A stretch of 64,000 nucleotides of DNA from Norana najaformis (lineage: Eukaryota; Annelida; Clitellata; Crassiclitellata; Hormogastridae): NCBI GenBank assembly GCA_964023275.1, contig OZ029925.1, forward strand, positions 13,305,803 to 13,369,802, in the 5' to 3' direction. Shown here one piece after another: positions 38,705 through 49,039 of this stretch. Numbering within the stretch: the stretch's first letter is position 1; every line of letters starts with the position of its first letter. The notes under the pieces were generated by a model, which saw only the letters and a program-made list of their open reading frames with translations, was not told the DNA's origin and made no database searches. Both the position numbers and the translations under genes were made by a program.

Positions 38705-40511
38705 ATCCTAACTCCCACACAAAATCCAATCCTTCCGTACTCCATGCGCCGCTGGTCTCCAGTGCGACCGCCACAAACTAGTGGGTTTGGGCTATAGTGG
38801 CGTATTTTAGCCTGTTGGCTGAGACTGCCCGGTTTGCAGCTTCACTTGGTCCGGTTGAAGCAAAACCTAGATGTGACGCTGCAAATGTGTCAGAAACTGT
38901 CACATCCCATGTAAGACACCTTCCGCGAGACCACGGGATAAGAGTCACGCCATCCGGTCGTTTGCCATCTTCCCTAGTGAGTCCCAACGGTTCTTTCTGA
39001 GCAGGGATGTTCGCTCTGGTAAGCACTCTCCATATAATGTCGTTGAGCATGTTATGGCGTTGTTGTCTGCCAGCACTCTTTTTGCAGACCAGACCGTGAA
39101 GTCCTCTGGCGTCGACTCTTTCGCCACAGTGACACATATGTGGCTCGCACAGTGTAGTTCCCAGTCGCATTCCAACCGCGGTCCGTATCACCTCATCCGA
39201 AAGACGGAGTACCAATGCGGTTACTGGAGGAGCCAGCATCCAATCTCCAGAGTGTGGTGCTTGAGAGGCCAAGAGACGAGCGCGGTCTAGTGAGTTGTTC
39301 GCAGACTAATGTAAGCTCGCCGACGCCTTGCTTGTCCAGCGACTGTCCCATTCCCTTTGTCGATGAGCTGCTGATCCAGTTGGTGGTTCTGCACCCGTGA
39401 AGACCATCCATGCATTCAGTGCGGTATTCACTAGCTCGTCTGAGGTATCGGCTGATTCTGGCGGTAGTATGTGTGTTTGGAGATCGCTTGTGCTTGCAGC
39501 AGAGGCCAAGAAGGCAGAAAGTGCCAGCGTAGAAGCACAGCGAATCCCAAGACCGCCATCCCTAACCGGAAGGGACGCCTGGAGCCATTTCTCATCCGAC
39601 AGTTCAACATTTAAGATAGTCGGTAGTCCATCTCTTAAAAGAGAGTCAAATCTGGTTAGACTGGGGCATTCGGTGCAAACGGTTGTGCGCATTGTGTAGA
39701 GCAGCTTCGGAACGCTCAAACCGTTTCGCAACAGCACTAGGGCGTCATGTGCGTGAAGCATTGACAGCCTCCCAACTGCTCGTTCCAGATCATTTGCCTT
39801 CTCATTCACCACCTTTTCAACGGCTGGCCCCGGCATCAGTGGTGTGCCCAATAGTGTTGCCTCTCTTAATGGTGTATGGTTGAAGCCGGAGAACGCGAGA
39901 CTGTTGACTTGATTTTTGTCATTCTGGAAAACAATCTCGCATTTGGCGCGGTTAAGTCGAAGTCCGAGCTTAGCGGATTCCTGGGCGATCAGCTGAACAT
40001 CCAGGGCCACCACATCCACACTGCCTCCCACTGTTAAGTCATCGAGGAACGCTATTTTCAACTCGGACTTCAGCTGTTGCAGGATTGGCTGTATTGTGAT
40101 GCAGAATTCCATGGGGCCCATCGGGTCACCTTGCTGGGTACCCTCTTCTGATCGAAGAATATTTGATCCATGTTTTAAGAGCGGTCTGCAAGAATATGCG
40201 GCGTGAGCGAAGCGGTAAAGCTCAGGAATATCTCTTGCAACCGCTTCTAATAGAGAGTCTCTGCGAAGGGTGTTGAAGGCATTGGCGAAATCCAGTTTGA
40301 CTAGAACGGCATCAGTCGACATAGAAGCGGCCCAGCGGCGGGTTGCATGTACTGCTGCTTCGGCGCCTCCTGGTACGCCAACGCCCAGCTGGATCGGGGC
40401 GAGCAGTGGAGATAATTTGGTCACAGCGTGTGCGTTCGCACATTTGGCTGCTAGGCGTCGCCTATTATTAGCTTAGGGAATGCATTGTTCTGGGATGGCT
40501 AGTCTTCGGTG

Positions 40512-40565
<54 letters not shown>

Positions 40566-40576
40566 TCAGCTGAAGC

Positions 40577-40628
<52 letters not shown>

Positions 40629-43600
40629 CTACCTCCGATTGGAGCAGCGAAGGTACATGCCACTCCTACAGCGCAGGCCGCTGCCAGGATTTCCGCATTC
40701 TTCCACTCATTCTGTCAGGTTAAAAGTCAAATTAAAATTTATTAATCCGAACATAAGTTTAAAAAGATATCAGTAGCCACATCAATGGCGATGTTAGTTC
40801 TAAAATTATTGTAAAAATTTCACAGTTTAAAAGTAAGTGTTAACGGCAGTACTACACTGCAGAGCAACTGCAAAACAGGAATATTTAGTAAGCGCCGATA
40901 CTTAACTACTGGTAATCGACATCGACATTAATGCATGGATAATATTGTGGAGTGACCTTCTGGACTGACCTATCGTAATCGTAATCGTAATCTCGAGATT
41001 TCTACAGCGCCCAACGAAAGCTAAGTCGCGAGAACCAGGTTATTCACAGGCGCTCAGCCAAAACAAAATCGATAGGCAAAAGGGTCCGGTTCCAGGTCAA
41101 GATCCAGGAGTCAGGCAGTCAGATGGTCGGACGGCTACGGTGGGTGATGTTTGAAATTGAAGCGAGAAGAGTGACCAGGAGAAGAGGAAGAATCAGGATA
41201 AGATTTTTGGAAAAGAGGTGTTTTCAATCTTGAATGAAAGACTTGCGCAAAAACTGAAAGAGGTGAAGTGTTGGTGAGTCCGTATGATGGGCCAGCTAAT
41301 TGTCGTAATTCTGGCTGGAGTTTATTCCAGAGGGGTTGGGGCAGCTATGGCTATGGAGCGATTTCCAAATTTTAAGGTTGAGGTGTCGGGATGGCGAAGA
41401 AGTGTTAGGACAGATGAGGAGCGGGTTGAACGAAGTGGTTGGATTGTAAATAATTGACGAAGATAGGAGGGTTGGGAGGATTGAAGTGTGTTGTAGATAT
41501 TGAAGTGTGTTCTGTTATTTTAAGCCAGTGAAGTGATTTCAGAACAGGAGTGATGTGATGGTATTTGGGAGATTTTGTGACGGTATGTGCGAGAGCATTC
41601 TGGATAGCTTGAAGGCGATTTATCTGGGTTTTGTCTATATTGGGGAAAAGTGAATTACAGTAATTATCTAATTGCGGCTTGGATTTGGTATGCAATCGGT
41701 TGATGCCTTGTGCATAAGACACCGGCGTGTTAGAAGTTACTAATTACAATTATTACAATTACATTGTAATATAGATCTTTCAAAAAATAAATGTAATACG
41801 TTTGAAAATAAAAAAAAATATCAATTTTGGACGCTTCCAGTGACCGAAAGTCTGAGTGAATTTCGATTACTTCCAGCTGAAAAGTAAGAAACCTGACGGA
41901 TCTGACCTCTTTTCTGAAGCAGGAAAAAAGCCTCGATAGGACAGCGGCTGAGATGCTAGCGACGTGAACAAATGGGCCCTGAGCAAAAACAAACTGGCCT
42001 TTATAGAAACGTGTTCCAACACAATTCATACAAAGAAACATGTGAAGAACTACATTTCTATCTGCCACTTAATACTATTAAAACAAAAGAATCTATAACA
42101 CAAAGGTTCGACCCGTTAGTTCCGCAAAGTTGCACAGTCATATCAAATATTTCAACTAAAGCCCACACACAATGAGAAGCTTAATATTCCTAGAGTTTAG
42201 GCTTTCGACAATATTCTTTAGTATATTGTGGTGGATCTTCTTGTTATTTGAGCATATGAAGAACTTTTTGTGCTTACAGTAATCTCAGACAATGTTTTTT
42301 TAACTTACTCAAATGGTGATGTACTAAGTGTCTAGATACTAAATAACTACTGTTGTTAAATTCGTCCTAATAAATTAAACTTCATTTCAAGCATAGTTTT
42401 CGTCTAAAATACAGCAAACGAAAGTAGAGAAAAATTGGGTACGAATAGCAACATGCTCGCTAGTAGAATTTTTTATTTCATTTCGTCGACTTATTCACCT
42501 CCTTTCCGATGGGTAGACCGCTGCCAAGAGCTGTCGACAAGCCGACGACCTTTGCTATCAAAGTACGCAGAGTTAGATACTCGTTCAACGGAACACCTCG
42601 CATGATTGTCTTCACTTCCGGAATTCCGGACCCTGCAGAACAGCATTCATGTAGCGAATGCTTCATCCAATATATAATACCACTAGATTAGGTAACGGTT
42701 ACTATTAGATGCTTACCTGAGATCCATAGATCTTTCAGCTGAAGTGCAAACATTACATCAGCAACCAACATGTGTTTCTTAAACTTTATGTAACGTTTCT
42801 CATCCAAATTATAGTGGTTTAATTTGCATGTGCATGAATCAGTACTACAACAATTGTTCTTGCGGTTCTTCAAGATAATTGAGTTTGTAGGCCTAGTGGA
42901 AAGGCCCGTGGCCGATTCAAGTAAAGGGTCTGTACTTTTTTCAACAACACACAACCTTATATTTTATTACTTAACATTACATACTATTTTCTCATAATAC
43001 TTTACATGATGCAGAATAATAAAAAATCATTGCCATAACAATATAACTTTGTTTTAACTGACTGCATTATTATTCTTCAGTGGAATTCTTTTGTCTGACT
43101 TCACTTCCTATTGCTTTTGAGTTATTGATGTTTACTGAGTTCCTGTTGTCTTTAGCTAATGAGTCAGAGTTACTACTGATGTGTTTTCCGTAGTGGAGAG
43201 TGATATGAAGCCAAAAATTGTCTGTATCCCTAACTCGTCGCCATCAGACTGTTCCCATCCCCAACCAGTTCTCAGCACGTATGTTCCCATCCCGTCGTTA
43301 TCAGGTCTTTACCCATCTCCATTCCCAAAAAAGCAAAACAAGATAAAGATGGTCACGCATATTAAATAATTTTACTAAATTCGAACAGTTCTAAATCAGA
43401 GCTGTAGGCTTTGGCTGGCAGATTATGTGCTTTCGTGATGTTACTAACCGACGGCAAATGGTCCGACTAAATGAGTGAATCCAGTTGCAAAACAAACCAA
43501 TCCGACCGACAACAGAATCCAAATAAAATACTGAAGAGGAACGGAAAAAGAAAGCGCCTCAAACATTTTCGTACGACCTGAAACACACAGTAATCTCCAC

Positions 43601-45083
43601 GGAGAATAAACTTAGAACAATTAATCATCTCCAGATGCACCAAGCTCATACAAAAATCTCCAGAAAGATTAAACTCATGCAACCTTTCATCTAAAGACTA
43701 TCACCTTTCACCTTCTCAAAAATAAATTCAACAGACTTGCATCTCTAAAGAAATTAGTCTTTCGTATTTGGAGAAACCACACACTTAGGAATTCACCTTC
43801 GTACAGTTTATATTCAAGCAAACATTCCGATCGATTTAGCAAGGGCACAAGCGGTGTCATGATCGAGAGAAGAATCAACTACTAGTTCTAATCTAATTTA
43901 ATGACTTCCGTAGCGCCGTTACCACAAGGCATAAGGCATCAATCGAGTCGCTTCAATTGAATCCATAGTTTAAAAAATCGTAATCCGTTGGGTACGAATA
44001 ACAACATGCTCATTTAGAACAGACGACTGTATATTTGGAGAAGCCCGGTCGAAATCTCATAGGTCATGTCAGCAAGTTGAAACAGATGACTTAGTAAGTT
44101 AAGACGTGAATAACTCTAGAAAACTGACACAATGCAGAAAAAAGACCTTGAATTTCATAGGCTTCGGACCAGCCATGCATAGGGAACTCTGGCATCGCGA
44201 TAAATGTGCCATAGAGTCACTGAGATTAATTAAGTTAGTCTGCTGTTGCTGTGTCTTACCCGTGTTGCATTTGTCCATGATGATGTCCATGATGAAGCTG
44301 AACAAAGCGACAACAATCCCAAGCGCCGTCAGGAGAATCCATTCACCTCCCAACCGATTGTAAAGAGCGAACCAGGCATACTGTATGTTCTCTGTTTAAT
44401 ATCATCATCGTCGTCGTTCTTCATCATCATCATTACAATCATCATAATTATGTCACCTCTATCATCAGCGAAGCCGTCATTAATTTGTTATCATCATGAT
44501 TGTCGTCGTTGTCATGTATTAGTAGCAGTGTTAGTAGTAATAGTAGTAGTAGTGATGGCAGTAGTGGTAGTAGTAATAGTAGTAGTAGTCATGGTCGTTG
44601 TTATAGTCATGATCACATCATCTTTATCTTCTTACCGCAACTGCTCTACTCGACTCATCAGCTGCTTCCCGCACTCAGTCTGTTTTTGCTAATGGAGCCA
44701 CACTTGAGATTTCCGTTCCGGGAATTTTACTCTGCCCTTTGAACACCATTCCCCACGAACATAATATCCTGTTGCACTTATAACGGTGTCAGAGCAACAG
44801 TAATGAGCTCATGTGGAGAGTGCAACAGGCACCAAATCTACAACCTTACCCATTACTTCACATTACAGTCATCAAATCTAATTCCATACGCAGGCCATTT
44901 GATGAACTGACCGAAGATGCGGAGATACTTCGGCGGTAGATGGAGTTCACTGATGTTCCAGCAGCAGCAGCAACCGTTGTCCTCTGCATTGTCCTTAGCG
45001 ATGGCTTGTCTGACAACCGTTGAATTCTTTCCTAGGTAGCTGCGCGATATCTTGCGCAGAATGGTCGTGTAGTGACCATGGAC
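30105..45083 (-). CDS. clcn2-like: ClC voltage-gated chloride channel, copy B, 19 exons, near complete
   Basis: Plasma-membrane ClC chloride channel of the CLC-1/2/K branch. Exons 5' to 3': 45083-44912, 44391-44260, 43577-43449, 42632-42499, 41978-41907, 40711-40633, 38433-38308, 37947-37863, 37362-37261, 36891-36807, 36173-36021, 35682-35613, 35095-34899, 34547-34432, 33746-33613, 32706-32665, 32593-32400, 30691-30587, 30258-30172. Phases agree at every junction, giving 738 codons. Features in order are an N-terminal cytosolic part with a Cys run, GSGIPE, GKEGPFVH (gating Glu), [34 protein letters not shown]1 ([14 protein letters not shown]), a short Lys/Glu-rich linker, and CBS2 ([29 protein letters not shown]). 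A 42-nt exon at 32706-32665 is phase-neutral and may be optional. The next acceptor (30107) gives an immediate TGA, so the tail after CBS2 would be very short. The start exon upstream of 45083 was not recognised. Confidence 0.92.
32113..32170 (+). repeat. Dispersed repeat R1 copy
   Basis: Reads gcgccatcggttgatgcctt, gtgcatttgacagcggcgct and atagatgttgctag. It lies in the ClC intron between the exons at 32400 and 30691. Confidence 0.6.
35703..35840. repeat. (TTA)n and (GTA)n microsatellite
   Basis: ttattattatta, then agtagtagtagtagtag units, in the ClC intron between exons 36021 and 35682. A gacgacgat-rich stretch follows to about 35980. Confidence 0.85.
38563..38704. repeat. (TAA)n/(CAT)n microsatellite at the 3' side of the RLE element
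   Basis: Imperfect TAA units, then tcatcatcatcat and ATT units. The open frames of poly-Asn/Asp here are by-products. Confidence 0.9.
38704..40470 (-). mobile_element. Non-LTR retroelement fragment with reverse transcriptase and restriction-like endonuclease (RLE)
   Basis: On the minus strand the reading starts inside the RT at [16 protein letters not shown] and continues with [30 protein letters not shown], the catalytic [11 protein letters not shown] and [10 protein letters not shown] (xxDD box). After a frame change near 39300 it shows [17 protein letters not shown] (zinc knuckle), GRQQRH and [24 protein letters not shown] (PD-(D/E)XK-type RLE). An in-frame TAG near 38778 is followed by [21 protein letters not shown], then directly by (TAA)n. 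Both ends are therefore truncated and abut TAA repeats. It sits in a ClC intron (between exons ending 40633 and starting 38433) and is absent from copy A. It is a dead fragment. Confidence 0.85.
40512..40627. repeat. (ATT)n microsatellite at the 5' side of the RLE element
   Basis: Two ATT runs are split by tcagctgaagc. It ends close to the splice donor of the ClC exon 40711-40633. Confidence 0.9.
40972..41675 (-). mobile_element. LINE ORF2 C-terminus and 3' end, copy B
   Basis: Copy B counterpart of 2663-3358, in the same ClC intron. It shows [13 protein letters not shown] and [15 protein letters not shown] on the minus strand. The 3' end is marked by gattacgattacgatta units (41000-40972 on the minus strand). 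Confidence 0.78.
42351..42487. other. 137-bp segment present only in copy B, beside a ClC splice donor
   Basis: Copy A joins ataactac directly to gacttattcacc. In B 137 bp lie between, ending ten bases from the donor of exon 42632-42499. Part of it (gggtacgaatagcaacatgc) resembles gggtacgaataacaacatgc at 5558 and 43990, so it is repeat-related. Confidence 0.75.
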
Positions 45084-45208
45084 CTACGAGAATAACAACA
45101 ACATAGCACACTCGATGCTATCTGCACTCAACGCCGCAGTTGCAACTTACTGGTCCTTGTATGTCCGACCCAGTGGGAGACATTTCGAACATCTATCTAT
45201 TTAAAAGG

Positions 45209-45229
45209 CTAGGGTTAGGGTTAGGGTTG
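45209..45229 (+). repeat. Interstitial telomere-like (TTAGGG) patch, copy B only
   Basis: Reads ctagggttagggttagggtt. Copy A has ctaagatacgtgtggcc at this point (6770-6786). Confidence 0.85.
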
Positions 45230-45724
45230 GTCTTTGTCCCTGGTTCATTTAGGACGCCTAGGCGGTAATGTCGGTCGGTGATCGAATTAATAGGCCTACA
45301 TTCAGTAGAGGAGAAAGGACGGAGTGTGTGAGAGAAACTGAAAGCAACCGAGGTTTTCCCAGATGAAACATTTGCCGAACTAGCTCGCATATATTCTGCG
45401 CGAAATGATCTTGTAAACTAGGAATGCAAATATATTCCCTGGACTCCTCTGTTATAGATACTTCAAGTGTATTAAAAAATGTTAACATACTTCTGTTATT
45501 GTACGTAATTAATCTTTGGTTCCTCTTTCTGGACACCGTGAAGGTATTGATGCCATACAGTTGAAAAGATTAAATGAAGTCCTTTCTTTAAATTTGGTTA
45601 CTTCATTTGGAATAGATATGAAAGAAAGAATGGTATCAGGAGAAGTAGTGGTGTTGATGCTACTGTAAGTGAGAAGGTAGTATAACTATAAATTTCTAAG
45701 TAGGTACACATACAGAATGCACAC

Positions 45725-45737
45725 GGGGGGGGGGGGG
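45725..45737 (+). repeat. Poly-G run (13 G), copy B only
   Basis: Copy A has catgggtct at this point (7271-7279). Confidence 0.9.
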
Positions 45738-46699
45738 TCTGCACTAGACTGCTTAGCGATGCCTTTGAAATAATATGTTTATTAGTTCCTATGTTTAACG
45801 ACATCTTATGGCATGAGAGGGCGTTGAAGTCGCCCTCCTCCTTTATCCAGGCTTGGGACTGGCACTACCTGATGAGTTTAGAGAAACAACTAAGTCAAGA
45901 TAAACGTTAAGAGGATGACTGACCGGCGTTTCGTTGTATCCGAGATTCTTAACCGTTCGAATACCACGAAAGAACATGTTAGAAGAAGATGCAACGGAGT
46001 ACACGAATCTGCAGAGAGTCGTCGGTGGTCGTATCGCTCTGCCAAATGGCGTCTGGTTTTCTCTGCTGTGTGTCTCGTTATATTCGCAATCCATTGTTCA
46101 ATATTATGCAAGAGGCCCACCCGCCTTCTGCCGCTCAGTACCAGTTGCCAGTCCAGCCACAACCAGATCAGTCTCGCTACGCTCCATTTGTCACAGTAGT
46201 TGGGTTTATGAAGATTAATAACTGATGACACAAGGGTTACCGCAGAGCAGATGTCACTGTTCACGAGTCGCTTGACAAAGAATTCCTCCTATCTGCTGAC
46301 AGTCAACACTGACGCCATACATTATATATAGACTATATATACGTACAAATATTATATATAAATGTTTTTTACTTTTAGTATTTATACAGTTTTTGTAGTA
46401 ATTTATTGCTGACGCCCATTTAAATGCGAGGCGTTCATACACATTTAAATAGGCGCCACGCCATTTTTAAAGCCATGGCGTAACGCAGGTTTTCTTAAAA
46501 CACACTATCATATTCAGATGACGTATTTATTTCTTACCTTTGTTAATTTTTGTTTCTACGCTTTATTATTGCTATTTTTTTACATTAAAGTTTTAAAAAT
46601 TGTCGGCAAAACCCATTAATTTGTTGGCAAACACAAAACCGTATGAATTGTGCATACTGCATGAGCACATCAACGGATTCAAGGATTTACAAAAGAAAG

Positions 46700-47357
46700 A
46701 TTTAGCCAAGATTAACAAGATTAACCAAGATTTTACACTGGTTTGCTTCTATTAAACTGCGTCTACGGAATTGGACAAACAGGCGTTGTTCACATCCCGT
46801 TTTTCAGATTCGTTCAGGCCAAATTATGTAGATCATTTACTGTCTTGCATGATGGGCAGCTTTTCTGGACGGGCATTATGAGTAAATCAAAAGCCTCGGA
46901 TTACAATTAGTCTCAAATTTGATTATCCTTAATTTGGGGTTCCTATAAATTCCTGCTAAATCTTAAAGACCAGACAATGTTATTTCAAATGTGAATTGTT
47001 TTCAAATTGTGATCCAAGTCGCTATAAGTGGTATTTTCGAATTCAAACCACATTTATGGCTAGTGAGAGAATATTTCCAAGTGTGGGCTAGTGTGCTTTG
47101 ATAGACGCTCATCGTTCAGGCCACAGCACTTTGAATAATTAATGTTCATATTGAACGATTTGGCGAAGGGCGAATATAAAAGATGACAATTCACCAATTA
47201 AGTCGCTTCGTTCCTGATCAGGAGTCGTGTGCAGAACTATACAGATGTCTTAAGAACTGATAACGCAGTTAAACACCTAAAATGCAATTTTATCGTTTAC
47301 CATACAAATTTGTTACACTAAAACAGCTCTGCGCACTGTAGGCCTACTGGTGCAAAG
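46700..47357. other. 658-bp segment present only in copy B
   Basis: Copy A runs directly from aaaagaaag into tgttggccaacagc (around 8247). In B the same flanks enclose 658 bp, with aaag on both sides (46696-46699 and 47354-47357). There is no open frame, no inverted ends and no recognised repeat inside, so it could be an insertion in B or a deletion in A. Confidence 0.8.
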
Positions 47358-47807
47358 TGCTGACCAACAGCAAATTCAAACTATAGACTTTAATGATTAG
47401 GAACACATTAAAAATCCGAAAAAAGATATCGCGATATTTACAAAAGCGAAACCGAACCGACTTTGAAGAAACGGACAAAACTATTTAAAACCGATCCCGA
47501 CTTTAAAACCGATACCGACCCAGCTCTAATTGAGCGTGGAATGGAAATCCAAGACTAACGATGACGGAAACCGAAAATATTTTCACAGTTACAATTACGA
47601 TTATGAATAATCTAACTAAATGTGCATTGTCCCTGTGCGAAACTCACGTTCAACGTGGATACTGAAACTGGTATTATCTTTTTAACCTAGAAATATGTCA
47701 AATATCTACGAAGTTAAACTTTAGATCCTACAATGGTCAAAGGTCAGCTGGGTTGGATTACTTTAAGACTAGCGTGACCAGTGCTGTTCAAAGTACTGGA
47801 CCAAAAT

Positions 47808-48535
47808 TCTTAAGTGAACTTTCCAGGGTGGAACTCTGTGAACTCACCCTCTCGTTTCCTCCGAAGACCTGTGAGCTTGTTCCTCTGCACTCTGACTAGT
47901 GGACTAGCGGAATTTGTGGACGATCTTCTTCCATTCCTTACTCTCCTCTGCAACCGGTCGTTGCAGTAGGACGTTTTAACCGTTTCCCAAAAGCGCTCCA
48001 CTCTTCTTCCTTTCTTAAAGCGGCAGGGACTTGATTCAGACGATATGGTCAACCATCGGTCTACAGCGAGTGTGACAATTTTATCTAACACCATCGAAAA
48101 ATTGTATCGTGTCAAACAGCATTTCACGTAGATTCTATTAATTTGCTCCCGATTAGTAATTTGATATCTGAAAACACCATTCCATCAAGCACTTCTTGCA
48201 TCGCCTGCTTTCGGACGTATTTGGCGCCACGGATTGCCCCACGTTACCCTTTTGGCTCTGTTTGATGTCAGCGCGGCCTTTGACACGGTCCATCACGCCT
48301 ATTCGTCGCTTATTCGTCTCATTTGGCATATCTGGCAAGCTGCTTGACTGATTCGCTGTTTCTTGCAGAGGCGAATGTTTTGCACTGTCTTTTGTTTCAT
48401 TCGTTCCGCTTGGTAGCTACTCCCTATGACCTGCCGCAGGGCTCCGTTCTTGGACCAATGAGCTGTAAATTGTGTACACCGCTTACACTGCAACTGTCCT
48501 ACACTCTTGTGGTCAGCACTAAATATTATGCCAGC
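47808..48535 (+). mobile_element. Decayed LINE reverse transcriptase (CR1/L2/jockey type), copy B
   Basis: Counterpart of the remnant at 8694-9420. The clearest pieces are LALFDVSAAFDTVHH near 48255-48300 and DLPQGSVLGPMSCKLCTP near 48428-48482. Upstream frames give the PPKTCELVPL and NYRPxS-like blocks with stops. It is non-functional. Confidence 0.8.
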
Positions 48536-49039
48536 TCTGTGTTTTATTTTATTTTTATTTTATTATCGTTTTATTTTAAATGGTCTTAATTTAATTTGCA
48601 GATTGCTGCTTTCAAAAATTTACAGACTGCTGCTTTCAAAAAAAAAACTTGTATCCGCCTTAACTGTTACAGCAGCTGAAGTGAGCAAATTGGTTTTAGC
48701 TGCAGAACAAGAAGACAAAAAACACATTGTAATGTATTTTTTAATACGTGACATCTAATATAATATATGCGTAGTGCTGTTATAAAGTGAATTGAGACTT
48801 AGACTCCTTCGCGAATGGCATGTTGCTAGACTATAGCACAGAGTGACAGTCTTACGTTTCTGTTATCGTACATATTACCACAGTTTCTGTCTAAAAAAGT
48901 TTCATTCTGTGTTCAAGAACTTGAATCTCTGAAGAAACTGAGTTCGTAATCTACAAGGCATATGTACGCTACCTGGATTGCATAGTAGATAAGCAGAATC
49001 CATTTTCGTCCAATCCATGTCCGAGGTTAATAAACGAGA

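Noticed and set aside
44926-44990. Cys run in ClC exon a as a metal-binding motif
   Set aside because: It is a short TGC repeat that already differs between copies (GCCCCW against GSCCCW), so it is more likely slippage.
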